From Kineosporia succinea (lineage in GTDB: Bacteria; Actinomycetota; Actinomycetes; Actinomycetales; Kineosporiaceae), in assembly GCF_030811555.1 (NCBI RefSeq), contig NZ_JAUSQZ010000001.1, positions 434,001-498,000 on the forward strand: 64,000 nucleotides of DNA, in the 5' to 3' direction. The notes beneath the pieces are model-generated. The model did no database searches and had not been told where the DNA came from. It saw nothing but the letters and a program-made list of their open reading frames with translations. The stretch's first letter is position 1, and each line of letters opens with the position of its first letter. Both the position numbers and the translations under genes were made by a program. Below, piece by piece: positions 7,601 to 15,174 of the stretch.

Positions 7601-9602
7601 CGGTGAATCCGGTGAATCCGGTGAATCCGGTGAATCCGGTGAATCCGGTGAATCCGGTGCAGAGTTGCCGGGGCCTCGGGCCGGGGCCGAAGACTGGGGG
7701 TCCGACGAGACCGAGGCCGAGCGGCACGCGGCGGCGGGCGACGACGGTGAGAGTCCGCGTGCGGATGGCGGGAGCATCGACCCGGGTGTCGAGCTGGCGC
7801 CGGAAGCGTCGGTGGTCGAAAAGGGCTACTCCCCGGCTGTTCCCACGGTGGACCCGGCCGAGGTGGCGCACTGGCTGAGCGAGCTCGAGGGTGCTCGGCG
7901 GCTGATCCGGGTGCGCGTCGCCGGCGAGGAGCGCTGGGCGGCGGTGGAAGACGCCGGCCGTCTGCGCGACGCACTCGGCACCGCACTGCCGGTCGGTGTG
8001 GCCGAGGTGTTCACCGAGCCGGTGCCCGATCCGCTGGGCGACCTGCTGTCCCGGTACGCCCGGTCGCACGGCCCGTTCACGGCGGCGGACCTGGCGACCC
8101 GCCTGGGGCTGGGCGCGGTCGTGGTGATCGACGGGCTGCGGCGGCTCACCGACTCCGGGCGCCTGGTGCAGGGTGAGCTGCGCCCGCTGGAGAGCGGCGG
8201 CGGGCAGGGCATGGACTACTGCGACGCCGAGGTGCTGCGCACGCTGAGGCGGCGCTCGCTGGCGGCGCTGCGGGCCGAGGTGGAACCGGTTCCCGCGCTC
8301 GACCTGGCCCGGTTCCTGCCCGGCTGGCAGGGCGTCGGCGGTCGTACGCGCGGGGTGGACGGGGTGCTGCGCACCGTCGAGCAGCTGGCCGGGGCCTGGA
8401 TCCCGGCGAGCGCGCTGGAGACCCTGGTGATCCCGGGGCGGGTGCCCGGTTACGCCCCGGCCATGCTCGACGAGCTGACATCCGCCGGTGAGGTGGTCTG
8501 GGCGGGGCACGGCAGCCTGCCCGGTGACGATGGCTGGGTCTCGCTGCACCCGGCCGACCTGGCACCGCTCACCCTGGCGCCCGAGGAGGCCGAGTTCGAG
8601 CCCGAGGAGCTGCATCTGGCGGTGCTCGACGCCCTGGCCGGCGGTGGGGCGTACTTCTTCCGGGCGCTGAGCGACGCGGTGGCCAGCACCGACGACCAGA
8701 AGCTCACGCAGGCCCTGTGGGACCTGGTGTGGGCGGGGCGCATCAGCAACGACACGCTGGCGGCACTGCGGGCGCGGCTGTCCGGTGGCCGCACGGCCCA
8801 CAAGACCCGCCTGACCACGCCGCGGGCCCGCTACGGGCGGTACGGCGGACTGCGGGCGGGGCGGGCCGGGGCGGGTGCCGGGCGTCCGTCGATGCCGAGC
8901 CGCACCGGGCCGCCGCTGGCGGCCGGGCGCTGGTCGTTGCTTCCCGAGCGCGAACCCGACCCGACCGCCCGGGCCCATGCCCAGGCCGAGGTGCTGCTCG
9001 AGCGGCACGGCGTCGTCACCCGGGGCGCGGTGATGGCCGAACGGGTGGTCGGTGGTTTCGCGGCGGCCTACCGGGTGCTGGCCGGCTTCGAAGACGCGGG
9101 CCGGGTGCGGCGCGGCTACTTCGTCGAGGGGCTGGGGGCCTCCCAGTTCGCGGGCACCGGGGCGGTCGACCGGCTCCGGGCGTCGGCGAGGCCGGCCGGG
9201 GAGACGTTCGCGTCCGAGGGTGGGCTGCGTACGGTCGTTCTCGCGGCCGCCGACCCGGCCAACCCCTACGGCGCGGCGCTGCCGTGGCCCGAGCGGCCGG
9301 CCGACAACGCCGGGCACCGGCCGGGGCGCAAGGCGGGGGCGATCGTCATCCTGGTCGACGGGGCGCTCACGCTCTACGTCGAGAGAGGCGGGCGCACGCT
9401 GCTCTCCTGGACCGACGAGGAAGAACTGCTGGGTGCGGCGGCCGATGCCCTCGCGCTGGCCGTGCGCGAGGGGGCGCTGGGCAAGCTGACGGTCGAGAAG
9501 GCCGACGGCGAAGACGTGCTCAGCCGCGACAACCCGCTGGCCCTGGCGCTGGAGAACGCCGGGTTCCGGGCGACGCCGAGGGGGTTGCGGCTGAGGGCCT
9601 GA
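4653..9602 (+). CDS. lhr: Lhr-type ATP-dependent helicase
   Basis: Large helicase-related (Lhr) proteins are superfamily 2, 3'-to-5' DNA/RNA-DNA translocases linked to DNA damage tolerance. This one has 1649 residues. Walker A APTGSGKT is at about 45-52 and the DEVH box near 168, with helicase motif VGLSATVRP and the C-terminal RecA lobe motif QRVGRAGHQVG. Lhr-core, winged-helix and long C-terminal domains follow. The start is GTG 4653 with TGAGGA 8 bases upstream; the much longer open frame back to 4215 lies antisense to DUF3046. An in-frame Glu-Ser-Gly repeat is inserted near residue 984, in a low-complexity linker (about 980-1060) between the conserved halves. Its location near recA is conserved in actinobacteria. 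Confidence 0.96.
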   Translation: MTDQVLERFSPATRAWFTGAFAAPTAAQAGAWNAVSAGRHALVVAPTGSGKTLSAFLWALDRLTSTPPPEDPKRRCRVLYISPLKALAVDVERNLRSPLAGIRQAAGRLGLPLPEVKVALRSGDTPADERRSISRTPPDVLITTPESLFLMLTSQAREVLAGVETVIIDEVHAVAGSKRGAHLALSLERLDALLDRPAQRVGLSATVRPIEEIARWLGGRNPVEVVQPASTKQWDLRVIVPVPDMAELDNGMPGATPEPDGDLTGAAAGAARRPSIWPHVEERIVDLIAEHRSTLVFANSRRLAERLTARLNEIWAERLALEELPDHGSVQPAEIMAQSGASAGAAPVLARAHHGSVSKEQRAIIEGELKAGRLPAVVATSSLELGIDMGAVDLVVQVESPPSVASGLQRVGRAGHQVGAVSQGALFPKYRGDLVQTAVVVERMREGSIEQLSVPASPLDVLAQQIVAMVAMDEWPVAELEELVRRCAPFASLTRGVLESVLDMLAGRYPSDEFAELRPRLVWDRHGDVLTARPGAQRLAVTSGGTIPDRGLFGVFLAGGDEARKGAGRRVGELDEEMVYESRVGDVFTLGSSAWRIEDITHDRVLVTPAPGQPGRLPFWKGDQQGRPAELGRAVGAFVRSVGRMKPEAARERVLTSGLDDWATDNLLAYLDEQKQATGHLPDDKTIVVERFRDEIGDWRVVVHSPFGGQVHSPWALALAARFRERFGVDVQAAPGDDGIVLRLPDIETDDGSAPDVTDLIVLDPEDVEEMVTAELGGSALFASRFRECAARALLLPRRQPGKRQPLWQQRQRAAQLLEVASRYGTFPIVLETLRECLQDVFDVPGLETLMRDVRSRSVKVLEVTTQQPSPFARSLLFGYVAQFLYEGDSPLAERRAAALALDPALLAELLGRGEGASLRDLLDPSALRRTEEELQRLAPNRRARTLEQVADLVRMIGPLSTAEVVERTIDAEAWALVEAASSGESGESGESGESGESGESGAELPGPRAGAEDWGSDETEAERHAAAGDDGESPRADGGSIDPGVELAPEASVVEKGYSPAVPTVDPAEVAHWLSELEGARRLIRVRVAGEERWAAVEDAGRLRDALGTALPVGVAEVFTEPVPDPLGDLLSRYARSHGPFTAADLATRLGLGAVVVIDGLRRLTDSGRLVQGELRPLESGGGQGMDYCDAEVLRTLRRRSLAALRAEVEPVPALDLARFLPGWQGVGGRTRGVDGVLRTVEQLAGAWIPASALETLVIPGRVPGYAPAMLDELTSAGEVVWAGHGSLPGDDGWVSLHPADLAPLTLAPEEAEFEPEELHLAVLDALAGGGAYFFRALSDAVASTDDQKLTQALWDLVWAGRISNDTLAALRARLSGGRTAHKTRLTTPRARYGRYGGLRAGRAGAGAGRPSMPSRTGPPLAAGRWSLLPEREPDPTARAHAQAEVLLERHGVVTRGAVMAERVVGGFAAAYRVLAGFEDAGRVRRGYFVEGLGASQFAGTGAVDRLRASARPAGETFASEGGLRTVVLAAADPANPYGAALPWPERPADNAGHRPGRKAGAIVILVDGALTLYVERGGRTLLSWTDEEELLGAAADALALAVREGALGKLTVEKADGEDVLSRDNPLALALENAGFRATPRGLRLRA
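7602..7655 (+). repeat. Six perfect 9-bp tandem repeats inside lhr
   Basis: GGTGAATCC is repeated six times without change, adding (Gly-Glu-Ser)6 in frame to the linker of Lhr. The unit length is a multiple of three, so copy-number changes would not break the gene. The identical codons point to recent expansion by slippage. Confidence 0.97.
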
Positions 9603-9697
9603 CGGGTGGATCGGACGGACGGGTCAGTGGCTGTAGGCCCCAGGAGGCGAAGGCCCAGGGCCCAGGGCCGGGGAGGGCTGGGCCGGGGAGCGCTGAG

Positions 9698-9815
9698 CTC
9701 GGCAGCACTGGCCCGGCAGCACTGGCCCGGCAGCGCTGGCCCGAGAAGCGCTGAGTCCGGCAGCACCGGCCCGAGGAGCACCGGGCTCGGCAGCACCGGG
9801 CTCGGCAGCACCGGC
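9698..9815. repeat. Degenerate 14-15 bp tandem array downstream of lhr
   Basis: About eight imperfect copies of CTCGGCAGCACTGGC-like units (14, 15 and one 17 bp long) lie between the convergent lhr and phosphatase-like genes. Mixed unit lengths break any reading frame, so this is unlikely to be coding. No clear rho-independent terminator is visible in the 291 bp between the two stops. Confidence 0.85.
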
Positions 9816-9893
9816 CCCAGGGAGCGCTCGCCGGGGCCGGACATAGACCGTCGAGCACCGGGGGTTGAGATGGGGTCACGGTGGTGCGGCAGG

Positions 9894-10328
9894 TCAGGGT
9901 TGCCCGAACCGTCTGACGTAGCGCTTCTGCCACGGCGTCTCGACCGCATGTGGTGAATACCGTTCGCGCACATAGGCCACGGCCTCGGTGGGCGGCACAC
10001 CGTCGAGCACGGCGAGGCAGGCGAGGGCGGTGCCGGTGCGCCCGCGTCCACCGTTGCAGGCGATCTCGACGCGCTCGGTGCCGGCGCGGGTCAGGATGTC
10101 CCGCAAGGCTTCCCGCGCGTCGGCCGAGTCGCCGGGCAGACGGAAGTCCGGCCAGCGCAGCCACCTCGACTCCCATCCGACCTCCGGCGGCGGGCCGCCC
10201 AGCAGGTAGAGGCCGAACTCCGGAGGAGGGCCGGGCGGAGGGCCGTGTCGCAGGCCGCGGCCACGAACGAGACGTCCGGACGGCAGCCTCAGGACCCCGG
10301 CCAGGCCGGAGGGCCAGGTTTCGCTCAT
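9894..10328 (-). CDS. Protein-tyrosine-phosphatase-like protein
   Basis: A 144-residue protein with the cysteine-phosphatase signature CNGGRGRTG at residues 91-99 (C-x5-R-T-G: nucleophile Cys91, phosphate-binding Arg97). It also has a WPD tripeptide at 59-61 in the right place for the general-acid loop. The preceding residue is Ala rather than the usual His. It is compact, about the size of the minimal domain, with no signal peptide. The start is ATG 10328 with AGGAG six bases before it. The substrate could be phosphotyrosine protein, phosphoinositide or another phosphoester. The gene converges on lhr and is downstream of, but probably not cotranscribed with, the FMN reductase. Confidence 0.85.
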   Translation of the reverse strand: MSETWPSGLAGVLRLPSGRLVRGRGLRHGPPPGPPPEFGLYLLGGPPPEVGWESRWLRWPDFRLPGDSADAREALRDILTRAGTERVEIACNGGRGRTGTALACLAVLDGVPPTEAVAYVRERYSPHAVETPWQKRYVRRFGQP

Positions 10329-10403
10329 GTCAGGCTCCTGTCGCCGGGCAGACGACCAGGTTGGCAGGTCCCGTCCGATCGGCGAACTCCTCTCGACACC
10401 GAA

Positions 10404-10448
10404 GCCGCGCAGGCCCACCCCGTGAGAACGGATGCGGTCCTGCGCGGC
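10404..10448 (-). terminator. Possible terminator hairpin after the FMN reductase gene
   Basis: GCCGCGCAGG (10404-10413) and CCTGCGCGGC (10439-10448) are perfect inverted repeats 17 bp past the reductase stop. The 25-base loop and lack of a T tract make this weaker than a classical terminator; it may instead be a processing or regulatory element. Confidence 0.45.
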
Positions 10449-10464
10449 GAGAGAGGACGGGCGC

Positions 10465-11028
10465 TCAGACAGCCTGCGAGTGCAGCTTCACCGAGGCGAC
10501 GAGCTGCTCGAGCAGACCGGCGACCTCCCCCTGACGACGCTCCATCGGCGCGAACTCCTGGGTGCTGGGCTCGACGTCGAAGAACATCGAGAGCGCGACC
10601 TGCGCCCGCACGTCCACCATGTGGAAGTTCGCCACGATCTGACGCCACTGCTCGACGGCGCGGATACCGCCGTCGGCCCCGAACGACACGAAACCGACCG
10701 GCTTGCTGGCCCACTCGGCACCGAGTGAGTCGAAGGCGTTCTTGAAGGCGCCGGGCACGCCGTGGTTGTACTCCGGCGTCACGAAGATGAAGCCGTCGAC
10801 CGCGTCGACCGCCTCGCTCCAGCGCTGCACGTTGGCCGACTCGTACTTCTTGCCGGCCGCGGCGGGCACCACCGACGAGGTCAGCAGCGGAACGTCGAAC
10901 GCCTTCAGGTCGATCAGCTCGAACTCCGCGTCGGTCCGGCCGTCGGTCGCGGCGAGGACCCACTTGGCGATGGCCTCCGTGCGCCGCGCGCCGTCACGGA
11001 CCGAGCCGACGATGATGCCGATCTTCAT
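10465..11028 (-). CDS. NADPH-dependent FMN reductase (flavodoxin-like)
   Basis: This 187-residue protein begins MKIGIIVGSVRDGARR, matching the phosphate-binding loop of the NADPH-dependent FMN reductase / chromate-quinone reductase family. The family signature PEYNHGVPGAFKNAFD sits near residues 85-100. It should bind FMN and reduce flavins, quinones or azo compounds in the cytoplasm. The start is ATG 11028 with GGAG upstream. It is divergent from a MarR-type gene, and two identical palindromes lie between them. That arrangement suggests the regulator represses the reductase until a quinone, oxidant or electrophile is present. The physiological substrate is not determined by sequence. Confidence 0.93.
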   Translation of the reverse strand: MKIGIIVGSVRDGARRTEAIAKWVLAATDGRTDAEFELIDLKAFDVPLLTSSVVPAAAGKKYESANVQRWSEAVDAVDGFIFVTPEYNHGVPGAFKNAFDSLGAEWASKPVGFVSFGADGGIRAVEQWRQIVANFHMVDVRAQVALSMFFDVEPSTQEFAPMERRQGEVAGLLEQLVASVKLHSQAV

Positions 11029-11060
11029 GACCTACTCCATGCTTGAGTGCTCAATTACTT

Positions 11061-11102
11061 ACTTGCGATCGCAAGTAGAGCACTGGATGATTGCGATCGC
11101 AA
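11061..11102. promoter_or_regulatory. Twin palindromic operators between the reductase and MarR genes
   Basis: ACTTGCGATCGCAAGT (11061-11076) and TTGCGATCGCAA (11091-11102) share the 12-bp perfect palindrome TTGCGATCGCAA. Their centres are 28 bp apart, somewhat under three helical turns. They lie in the 124 bp between divergent start codons, the usual place for MarR-dimer operators. The palindromes are seen directly; that MarR binds them is an inference. Confidence 0.8.
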
Positions 11103-11152
11103 CCATGGGCCCTGACATCGGGACCAAGGACACGGGACGAGACGGGCTGTTC

Positions 11153-11746
11153 ATGACGAAGCACGACGAGAGTCCCGGGACACCGGGACCGGACATGGCC
11201 TCCGAGGGCACCCGCTGGCTGGACCGCCGGGCGGCGGACGCGTGGCTCAATCTGGTCGCGGTGGTCGAGCTGCTGCCCGTGGCGCTCGACGCCCAGCTCC
11301 TGCGCGACAGCGACCTGTCGTTCGTCGAGTTCCTGGTGCTGGCCCAGCTCGCCGAGTCGGACGGGCACACCCTGCGCCTCACCGACCTGGCCGCCACCAC
11401 CAACCTCGGCCTGCCCCGCATCTCCCGGGTGGTGGCCCGCCTGGAGGCCGATGCTTTCGTGCAGCGCCGGATGCACGCCCGCGACGGCCGTTCCCGTCAG
11501 ATCGAGCTGACCGATGCCGGCTGGGACAAGCTCACCACCGCCTCGGCCGGCCACATCGGCCTGGTCAACGAAATCTTCGTGAACCGGCTCTCCGCCGAGC
11601 AGTTCGAGCAGCTCACCGCGATCGGTGCCGCGCTGGCCGAGGGTCTTGACCCGAAACGGCGCGTGCTGGCCCAGGCGCTGCACAGCCCCAACGGGCGCCC
11701 CGGACTGTCGCGGGACCCGGGCGAGCTGCGCGACGTCAGGCCGTGA
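11153..11746 (+). CDS. MarR family transcriptional regulator
   Basis: A 197-residue winged-helix regulator. Helices match MarR proteins: SFVEFLVLAQLAESDG, then the recognition region LTDLAATTNLGLPRISRVV, then the wing RRMHARDGRSRQIELTDAG. A C-terminal dimerisation helix follows. The start at ATG 11153 is chosen by position after the operators; ATG 11105 and ATG 11195 are in frame and possible, and none has a strong ribosome site. MarR dimers typically sense small aromatic or oxidising compounds. The neighbour FMN reductase is the likely target, along with autoregulation. Its 3' end overlaps the convergent MFS gene by 11 bp. Confidence 0.9.
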   Translation: MTKHDESPGTPGPDMASEGTRWLDRRAADAWLNLVAVVELLPVALDAQLLRDSDLSFVEFLVLAQLAESDGHTLRLTDLAATTNLGLPRISRVVARLEADAFVQRRMHARDGRSRQIELTDAGWDKLTTASAGHIGLVNEIFVNRLSAEQFEQLTAIGAALAEGLDPKRRVLAQALHSPNGRPGLSRDPGELRDVRP

Positions 11747-13013
11747 CCGGCATCGGTTTGGCCATGCGGTCTATGCCCACCCAGACCCCGCCCCTCGCCG
11801 GCTGGAGCGTCATCACCATGTAGACGACCCCGATGAAGAGCAGCGTGGGCCGCAGCCCCAGGTGGTCGACGGCGAAGCCCGCCCCCAGGCTGCCCAGCGG
11901 CATCCCGGCCCAGCACCCGGCGTTGATCAGGCCGAACGCCCGCGCTCGCATGCGGTCGGGGATGCGCTCGAGCATGACCGTGCCGAGGATCGGGTTGATC
12001 GCCCCCGCGGCCAGCCCGGCCAGTGCCTTCACCACGACCAGCGCCCACAGCGGCAGCCCGGCCGCGAGCGCGAAGAACACCGGGCCGCCGCAGATGGTGA
12101 ACGCCACGACCAGGGTGCGCCGGCGGGGCAGACGGTGGCCGATCGCGCCGAAGAGCAGCGAGCCGACCATGGCCCCGCCACCCATCGCCCCCACCATCAG
12201 CCCCAGGGCCACCGCTCCCCCGAGCTCACGCTGCGCGTACACCGGCGTGAGCACCGTGCTGCCGGCGGCGTCGAAGAGGTTCGTCACCACGACGAGCAGC
12301 ACGATTGCCCGCAGCACGGGCTCTCTCGCGACGAACGTCAGCCCTTCCCGCAATCCCGTCCAGTAGCTCTGCTCCTTCGAGGTGACCCCACCGATGCCGG
12401 ACGAGGTGGCCGACTCGACCGGCCCGTCCACCGTCGGTTTCCTGAACGTCACGAGGCGGGCCACGAGCAACGCCGAGATCATGAACGTGGCCGTGTCGAC
12501 GAACAGGGCCTCGAGCGCCCCCAGCGCCACGACGAGGAACCCGGCCACGGGCGCCCCCAGCAACCGCGCGCCCCGCTCGGTGGCCTCCATCCAGCCGACG
12601 GCACGTTCCAGCGGAACCCCGGCCTCCTTCGCCACCTCCGGCAGGAGGGCGCGACGCGCGGTCTGGCCCGGTGCGTCGATCAGCGAGCCGACGAAGAGCA
12701 GGGCCAGCACCGCGCCGAGCGGCAGGCCGACGGTGACGTGGAGGATCGGCACCAGGGCCACGAAGAGGCCGCCGAGGACATCGGTGAGGATGCTGGCACG
12801 CCGGTAGCCGAGACGGTCGACCACGACCCCGCCGAAGACGTCACCGAGCACGATGGGCAGGCTGGCGATCACTCCGGCGGCACCGGTGGCGGACGCCGAG
12901 CCGGTTACCTCGAGCACGTAGAGCGGCAGGGCGATCAGCGTGATCATGTTGCCGGTCAGCGAGATGGTGTGGGCGGCGTAGAGCGCGCGGAGCGGCCTGC
13001 CGGCCGGCGTCAT
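11736..13013 (-). CDS. MFS transporter (efflux type)
   Basis: This 425-residue protein has about 12 hydrophobic spans and a central cytoplasmic loop near residues 195-230. The loop after span 2 reads GGVVVDRLGYRRASILTD, a variant of the MFS motif G-x3-D-R-x-G-R-R. The internal repeat HRLPRRRTL is in the second half. It resembles the MFS subgroup (MefA/enterobactin exporter-like) used for drug or metabolite efflux. The start is ATG 13013, overlapping the stop of the ArsR-type regulator as ATGA, so the two are cotranscribed and the regulator probably controls the pump. The substrate cannot be predicted. Confidence 0.92.
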   Translation of the reverse strand: MTPAGRPLRALYAAHTISLTGNMITLIALPLYVLEVTGSASATGAAGVIASLPIVLGDVFGGVVVDRLGYRRASILTDVLGGLFVALVPILHVTVGLPLGAVLALLFVGSLIDAPGQTARRALLPEVAKEAGVPLERAVGWMEATERGARLLGAPVAGFLVVALGALEALFVDTATFMISALLVARLVTFRKPTVDGPVESATSSGIGGVTSKEQSYWTGLREGLTFVAREPVLRAIVLLVVVTNLFDAAGSTVLTPVYAQRELGGAVALGLMVGAMGGGAMVGSLLFGAIGHRLPRRRTLVVAFTICGGPVFFALAAGLPLWALVVVKALAGLAAGAINPILGTVMLERIPDRMRARAFGLINAGCWAGMPLGSLGAGFAVDHLGLRPTLLFIGVVYMVMTLQPARGGVWVGIDRMAKPMPVTA

Positions 13014-13630
13014 TCCGGCCTCCGGAAGAGCTGGTACACGAGGACCGCGGTCTGCGTGCTCTCGCGGTCGTTGGCCACGGACCGGGCTTCCCAGCGCTCG
13101 ACCAGATCGTTCACCTCACTCTGCAGATCGCGCATCTGATCGAGGGTGAGGTGCAGATAGGCGTCTCCGGTGGTGGACGCGTGCACCCAGTCGGGATGCA
13201 TCGCCGGTTCGGCGACGAGGTACTGCTCGAAGACATCGGCGTAGCGATGCGCGATCGCGCGCCGCAGCGCGCTCGAGGCAACGTGGCGTTCCGGGTCTTT
13301 CAGATCGTCGGCCGGCGACCAGCTCGTGGACGCGTGCACCGCCCGCCACCAGCGCTCGCGCCGGTCGCGGGCCAGCTCGGGAGCTTCTTCGACGAAGCCG
13401 AACTCGGCCAGCTTGCCCACGTGGTAGCTGACCGTGCCCGGGGCCTCGTCGACCAGGTCGCCGAGCATGCCGACCGACTGCGGGCCGCGCACCCGGAGCT
13501 CACCGAGCAGCGTGATGCGCAGCGGGTGGGCCAGCACACGCATGGCCTTGGGATCGGTGAGGCGGACGGTTTCGGCGGCACGGTCGGGCCGTTCACCGTC
13601 ACGCTGCTCCGGGTCTCCACTCGGCGTCAT
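13010..13630 (-). CDS. ArsR-family winged-helix regulator of the MFS operon
   Basis: A 206-residue regulator whose DNA-binding core is near residues 28-105: DPKAMRVLAHPLRITLLGEL, then the recognition helix region EAPGTVSYHVGKLAEFGFVEE. This is the ArsR/HTH_20 pattern common in actinobacteria. The C-terminal half is an alpha-helical domain without the paired cysteines of metal sensors, so the inducer is more likely a small organic molecule. The start is ATG 13630 with GGGGG just upstream. A perfect 10-bp inverted repeat lies directly upstream. The gene leads the pump by an ATGA overlap, fitting an autoregulated repressor-efflux operon. Confidence 0.88.
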   Translation of the reverse strand: MTPSGDPEQRDGERPDRAAETVRLTDPKAMRVLAHPLRITLLGELRVRGPQSVGMLGDLVDEAPGTVSYHVGKLAEFGFVEEAPELARDRRERWWRAVHASTSWSPADDLKDPERHVASSALRRAIAHRYADVFEQYLVAEPAMHPDWVHASTTGDAYLHLTLDQMRDLQSEVNDLVERWEARSVANDRESTQTAVLVYQLFRRPE

Positions 13631-13643
13631 GTCCCCCAGGCTA

Positions 13644-13681
13644 GTTCCACAAGACTTCTTGTGCAATGTTCCTTGTGGAAC
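13644..13681. promoter_or_regulatory. Palindromic operator upstream of the ArsR-MFS operon
   Basis: GTTCCACAAG (13644-13653) and CTTGTGGAAC (13672-13681) are perfect inverted repeats. A nested near-palindrome CACAAGACTTCTTGTG shares the left arm. The element lies 14 bp before the regulator start and about 50 bp before the divergent nei start, so one factor could control both. AT content here is well above the surroundings. Binding by the ArsR-type protein is inferred. Confidence 0.75.
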
Positions 13682-13734
13682 TGACCCGGCCGGTCCGGCG
13701 GGCTCCTTCACCGACCTGCGGGCATGCTGGGCAG

Positions 13735-14619
13735 ATGCCCGAAGGTGACGTCGTTCTGCGGTCCGCGCGCCGGTTGCACGCCGCGCTCGCGGGACGTGAG
13801 CTGATCACGGCGGACCTGCGCTGGCCGTCGCTCGCCGAGGAGAACCTGGTCGGCCTGGAGGTGCTCGAGGTCGTCGCGATCGGCAAGCACCTGCTGATCC
13901 GGCTCGAGCAGAACGCCACGCTGCACAGCCATCTGCGCATGGAGGGCTCCTGGCACGTGCACCGCACCGGCGAGCCGTGGCGGAGGCCGCGCACCGAGCA
14001 CGAGATCCGTGCCGTGCTGGCCAACTCGGAGTGGACCGCGATCGGCCATCACCTCGGCATGCTCGACCTGGTCGCCACCGACCGGGAGCACACACTGGTC
14101 GGGCACCTGGGCATGGACATCCTCTCCCCCGCCTGGGATCCGGACGTCGCCGTGCAGCGGGTGCGTGACCAGGGCACCCGTGAGATCGGGCTGGTGCTGC
14201 TCGATCAGCGGGTGATCGCGGGGATCGGCACGTTCTTCATGAGTGAGGCGGCGTTCCTGCGCGGGGTGAATCCGTGGACGCCGACCTCCTCGGTGACGAA
14301 GCTCGACCAGCTGGTGCGCCTCGCGCACAAGCTGATGGTGGTGAACGTCGACCGGGCCACGCAGGTCACCACGGGCAATGCGCGGAAGGGGCAGGAGGCG
14401 TACGTGCACGCGCGGTCGGGGCGGCCCTGCCGACGCTGTGGGACGACGATCCGGGTGGCACAGCTCGGGGAGGCACCGAACGACCGCGCGGTGTTCTGGT
14501 GCCCGCACTGCCAGCCGGGGGTGGTGCCGACCGACGACGGACGCGAGCGGCGGCCCCTGGGCGCGGAACGCGCACCTTCGGGGCGGCGAACCTCGCCCCG
14601 GTCGCCCTACCGGCGCTGA
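13735..14619 (+). CDS. Fpg/Nei family DNA glycosylase (Nei-like)
   Basis: Fpg/Nei enzymes excise oxidised bases and cleave the abasic site through the N-terminal proline. After Met removal this 294-residue protein starts Pro-Glu-Gly-Asp, giving catalytic P2/E3. IGKHLLIRLE contains the conserved beta-hairpin lysine, and the helix-two-turn-helix appears as LLDQRVIAGIGTFFMSEAAF. A C-terminal zinc finger has two Cys pairs (CRRC near 231, CPHC near 257). The MPEGDVV opening resembles actinobacterial Nei2 more than MutM. A 35-residue basic, Arg-rich tail follows the zinc finger. The start is ATG 13735, where family homology begins. It is divergent from the ArsR-MFS operon across a shared operator. 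Confidence 0.93.
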   Translation: MPEGDVVLRSARRLHAALAGRELITADLRWPSLAEENLVGLEVLEVVAIGKHLLIRLEQNATLHSHLRMEGSWHVHRTGEPWRRPRTEHEIRAVLANSEWTAIGHHLGMLDLVATDREHTLVGHLGMDILSPAWDPDVAVQRVRDQGTREIGLVLLDQRVIAGIGTFFMSEAAFLRGVNPWTPTSSVTKLDQLVRLAHKLMVVNVDRATQVTTGNARKGQEAYVHARSGRPCRRCGTTIRVAQLGEAPNDRAVFWCPHCQPGVVPTDDGRERRPLGAERAPSGRRTSPRSPYRR

Positions 14620-14805
14620 CGACGAGGGACGACGCGGACAGTCCGCGGGCCCGGCGGCTGGGCGCGCCCGCCGGGTCGACGAACAGGGCAGGTCGTCGAA
14701 CAGGGCAGGTCAAGGGATCCCCGGTTCGCGGACGGCCCACAATCGCGGGCGGCCGGCCTCGGCGGCGGCCCGGACCAACCGGCGCCGAGACGGCCCCAAA
14801 GCGCC

Positions 14806-14839
14806 GATGCCCCGGGATCCGCGAGGATCGAGGGGCATC
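14806..14839 (-). terminator. Hairpin downstream of clgR
   Basis: GATGCCCC (14806-14813) pairs with GGGGCATC (14832-14839), and inside them ATCC pairs with GGAT around a GCGA tetraloop. The hairpin begins about 24 bp after the clgR stop and is followed on that strand by GGCGCTTTGG. It is a plausible intrinsic terminator despite the short T run. Confidence 0.6.
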
Positions 14840-14862
14840 AGCGTGGTGAGAAACTCTAGGGT

Positions 14863-15174
14863 TTATGCGGCCCCGGCCAGCTCGTCGGCCAGCCCGTCGG
14901 GAACGGTGTCGGGCACCCGCACACCGGCCGGAACGATGTTCTCGGCGGCGGCGACCCGCTCGCTCACTTCGTGCAGCACCGACGACAGCGGCACGGCGAG
15001 CGCCCCGCAGATCGAGGCCAGCAGCTCGGACGACGCCTCCTTCTGACCGCGCTCGACCTCGCTCAGGTAACCGAGGGAGACACGGGCCACCGAGGACACC
15101 TCACGCAGGGTGCGGCCCTGCTGGCGCCTGGCATCACGGAGCACGTCGCCGATCTCCTGCCGTAGAAGCACCAT
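14863..15174 (-). CDS. clgR: ClgR-like helix-turn-helix regulator
   Basis: A 103-residue XRE-type regulator. Its core, [18 protein letters not shown] then [20 protein letters not shown], is nearly diagnostic of ClgR, the actinobacterial activator of clp protease genes, lon and other stress functions. The start is ATG 15174 with AGGAGG seven bases before it. The protein ends ...DELAGAA. In Streptomyces ClgR a terminal Ala-Ala makes it a ClpP substrate, so this end may act likewise (inference). It lies beside cinA, as in other actinobacteria. The same region of M. tuberculosis holds clgR downstream of pgsA. Confidence 0.93.
   Translation of the reverse strand: MVLLRQEIGDVLRDARRQQGRTLREVSSVARVSLGYLSEVERGQKEASSELLASICGALAVPLSSVLHEVSERVAAAENIVPAGVRVPDTVPDGLADELAGAA

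Noticed and set aside
9606-9956. A 116-codon frame through the repeat array after lhr
   Set aside because: Low-complexity Gly/Ser/Thr repeats that run antisense into the phosphatase-like gene.
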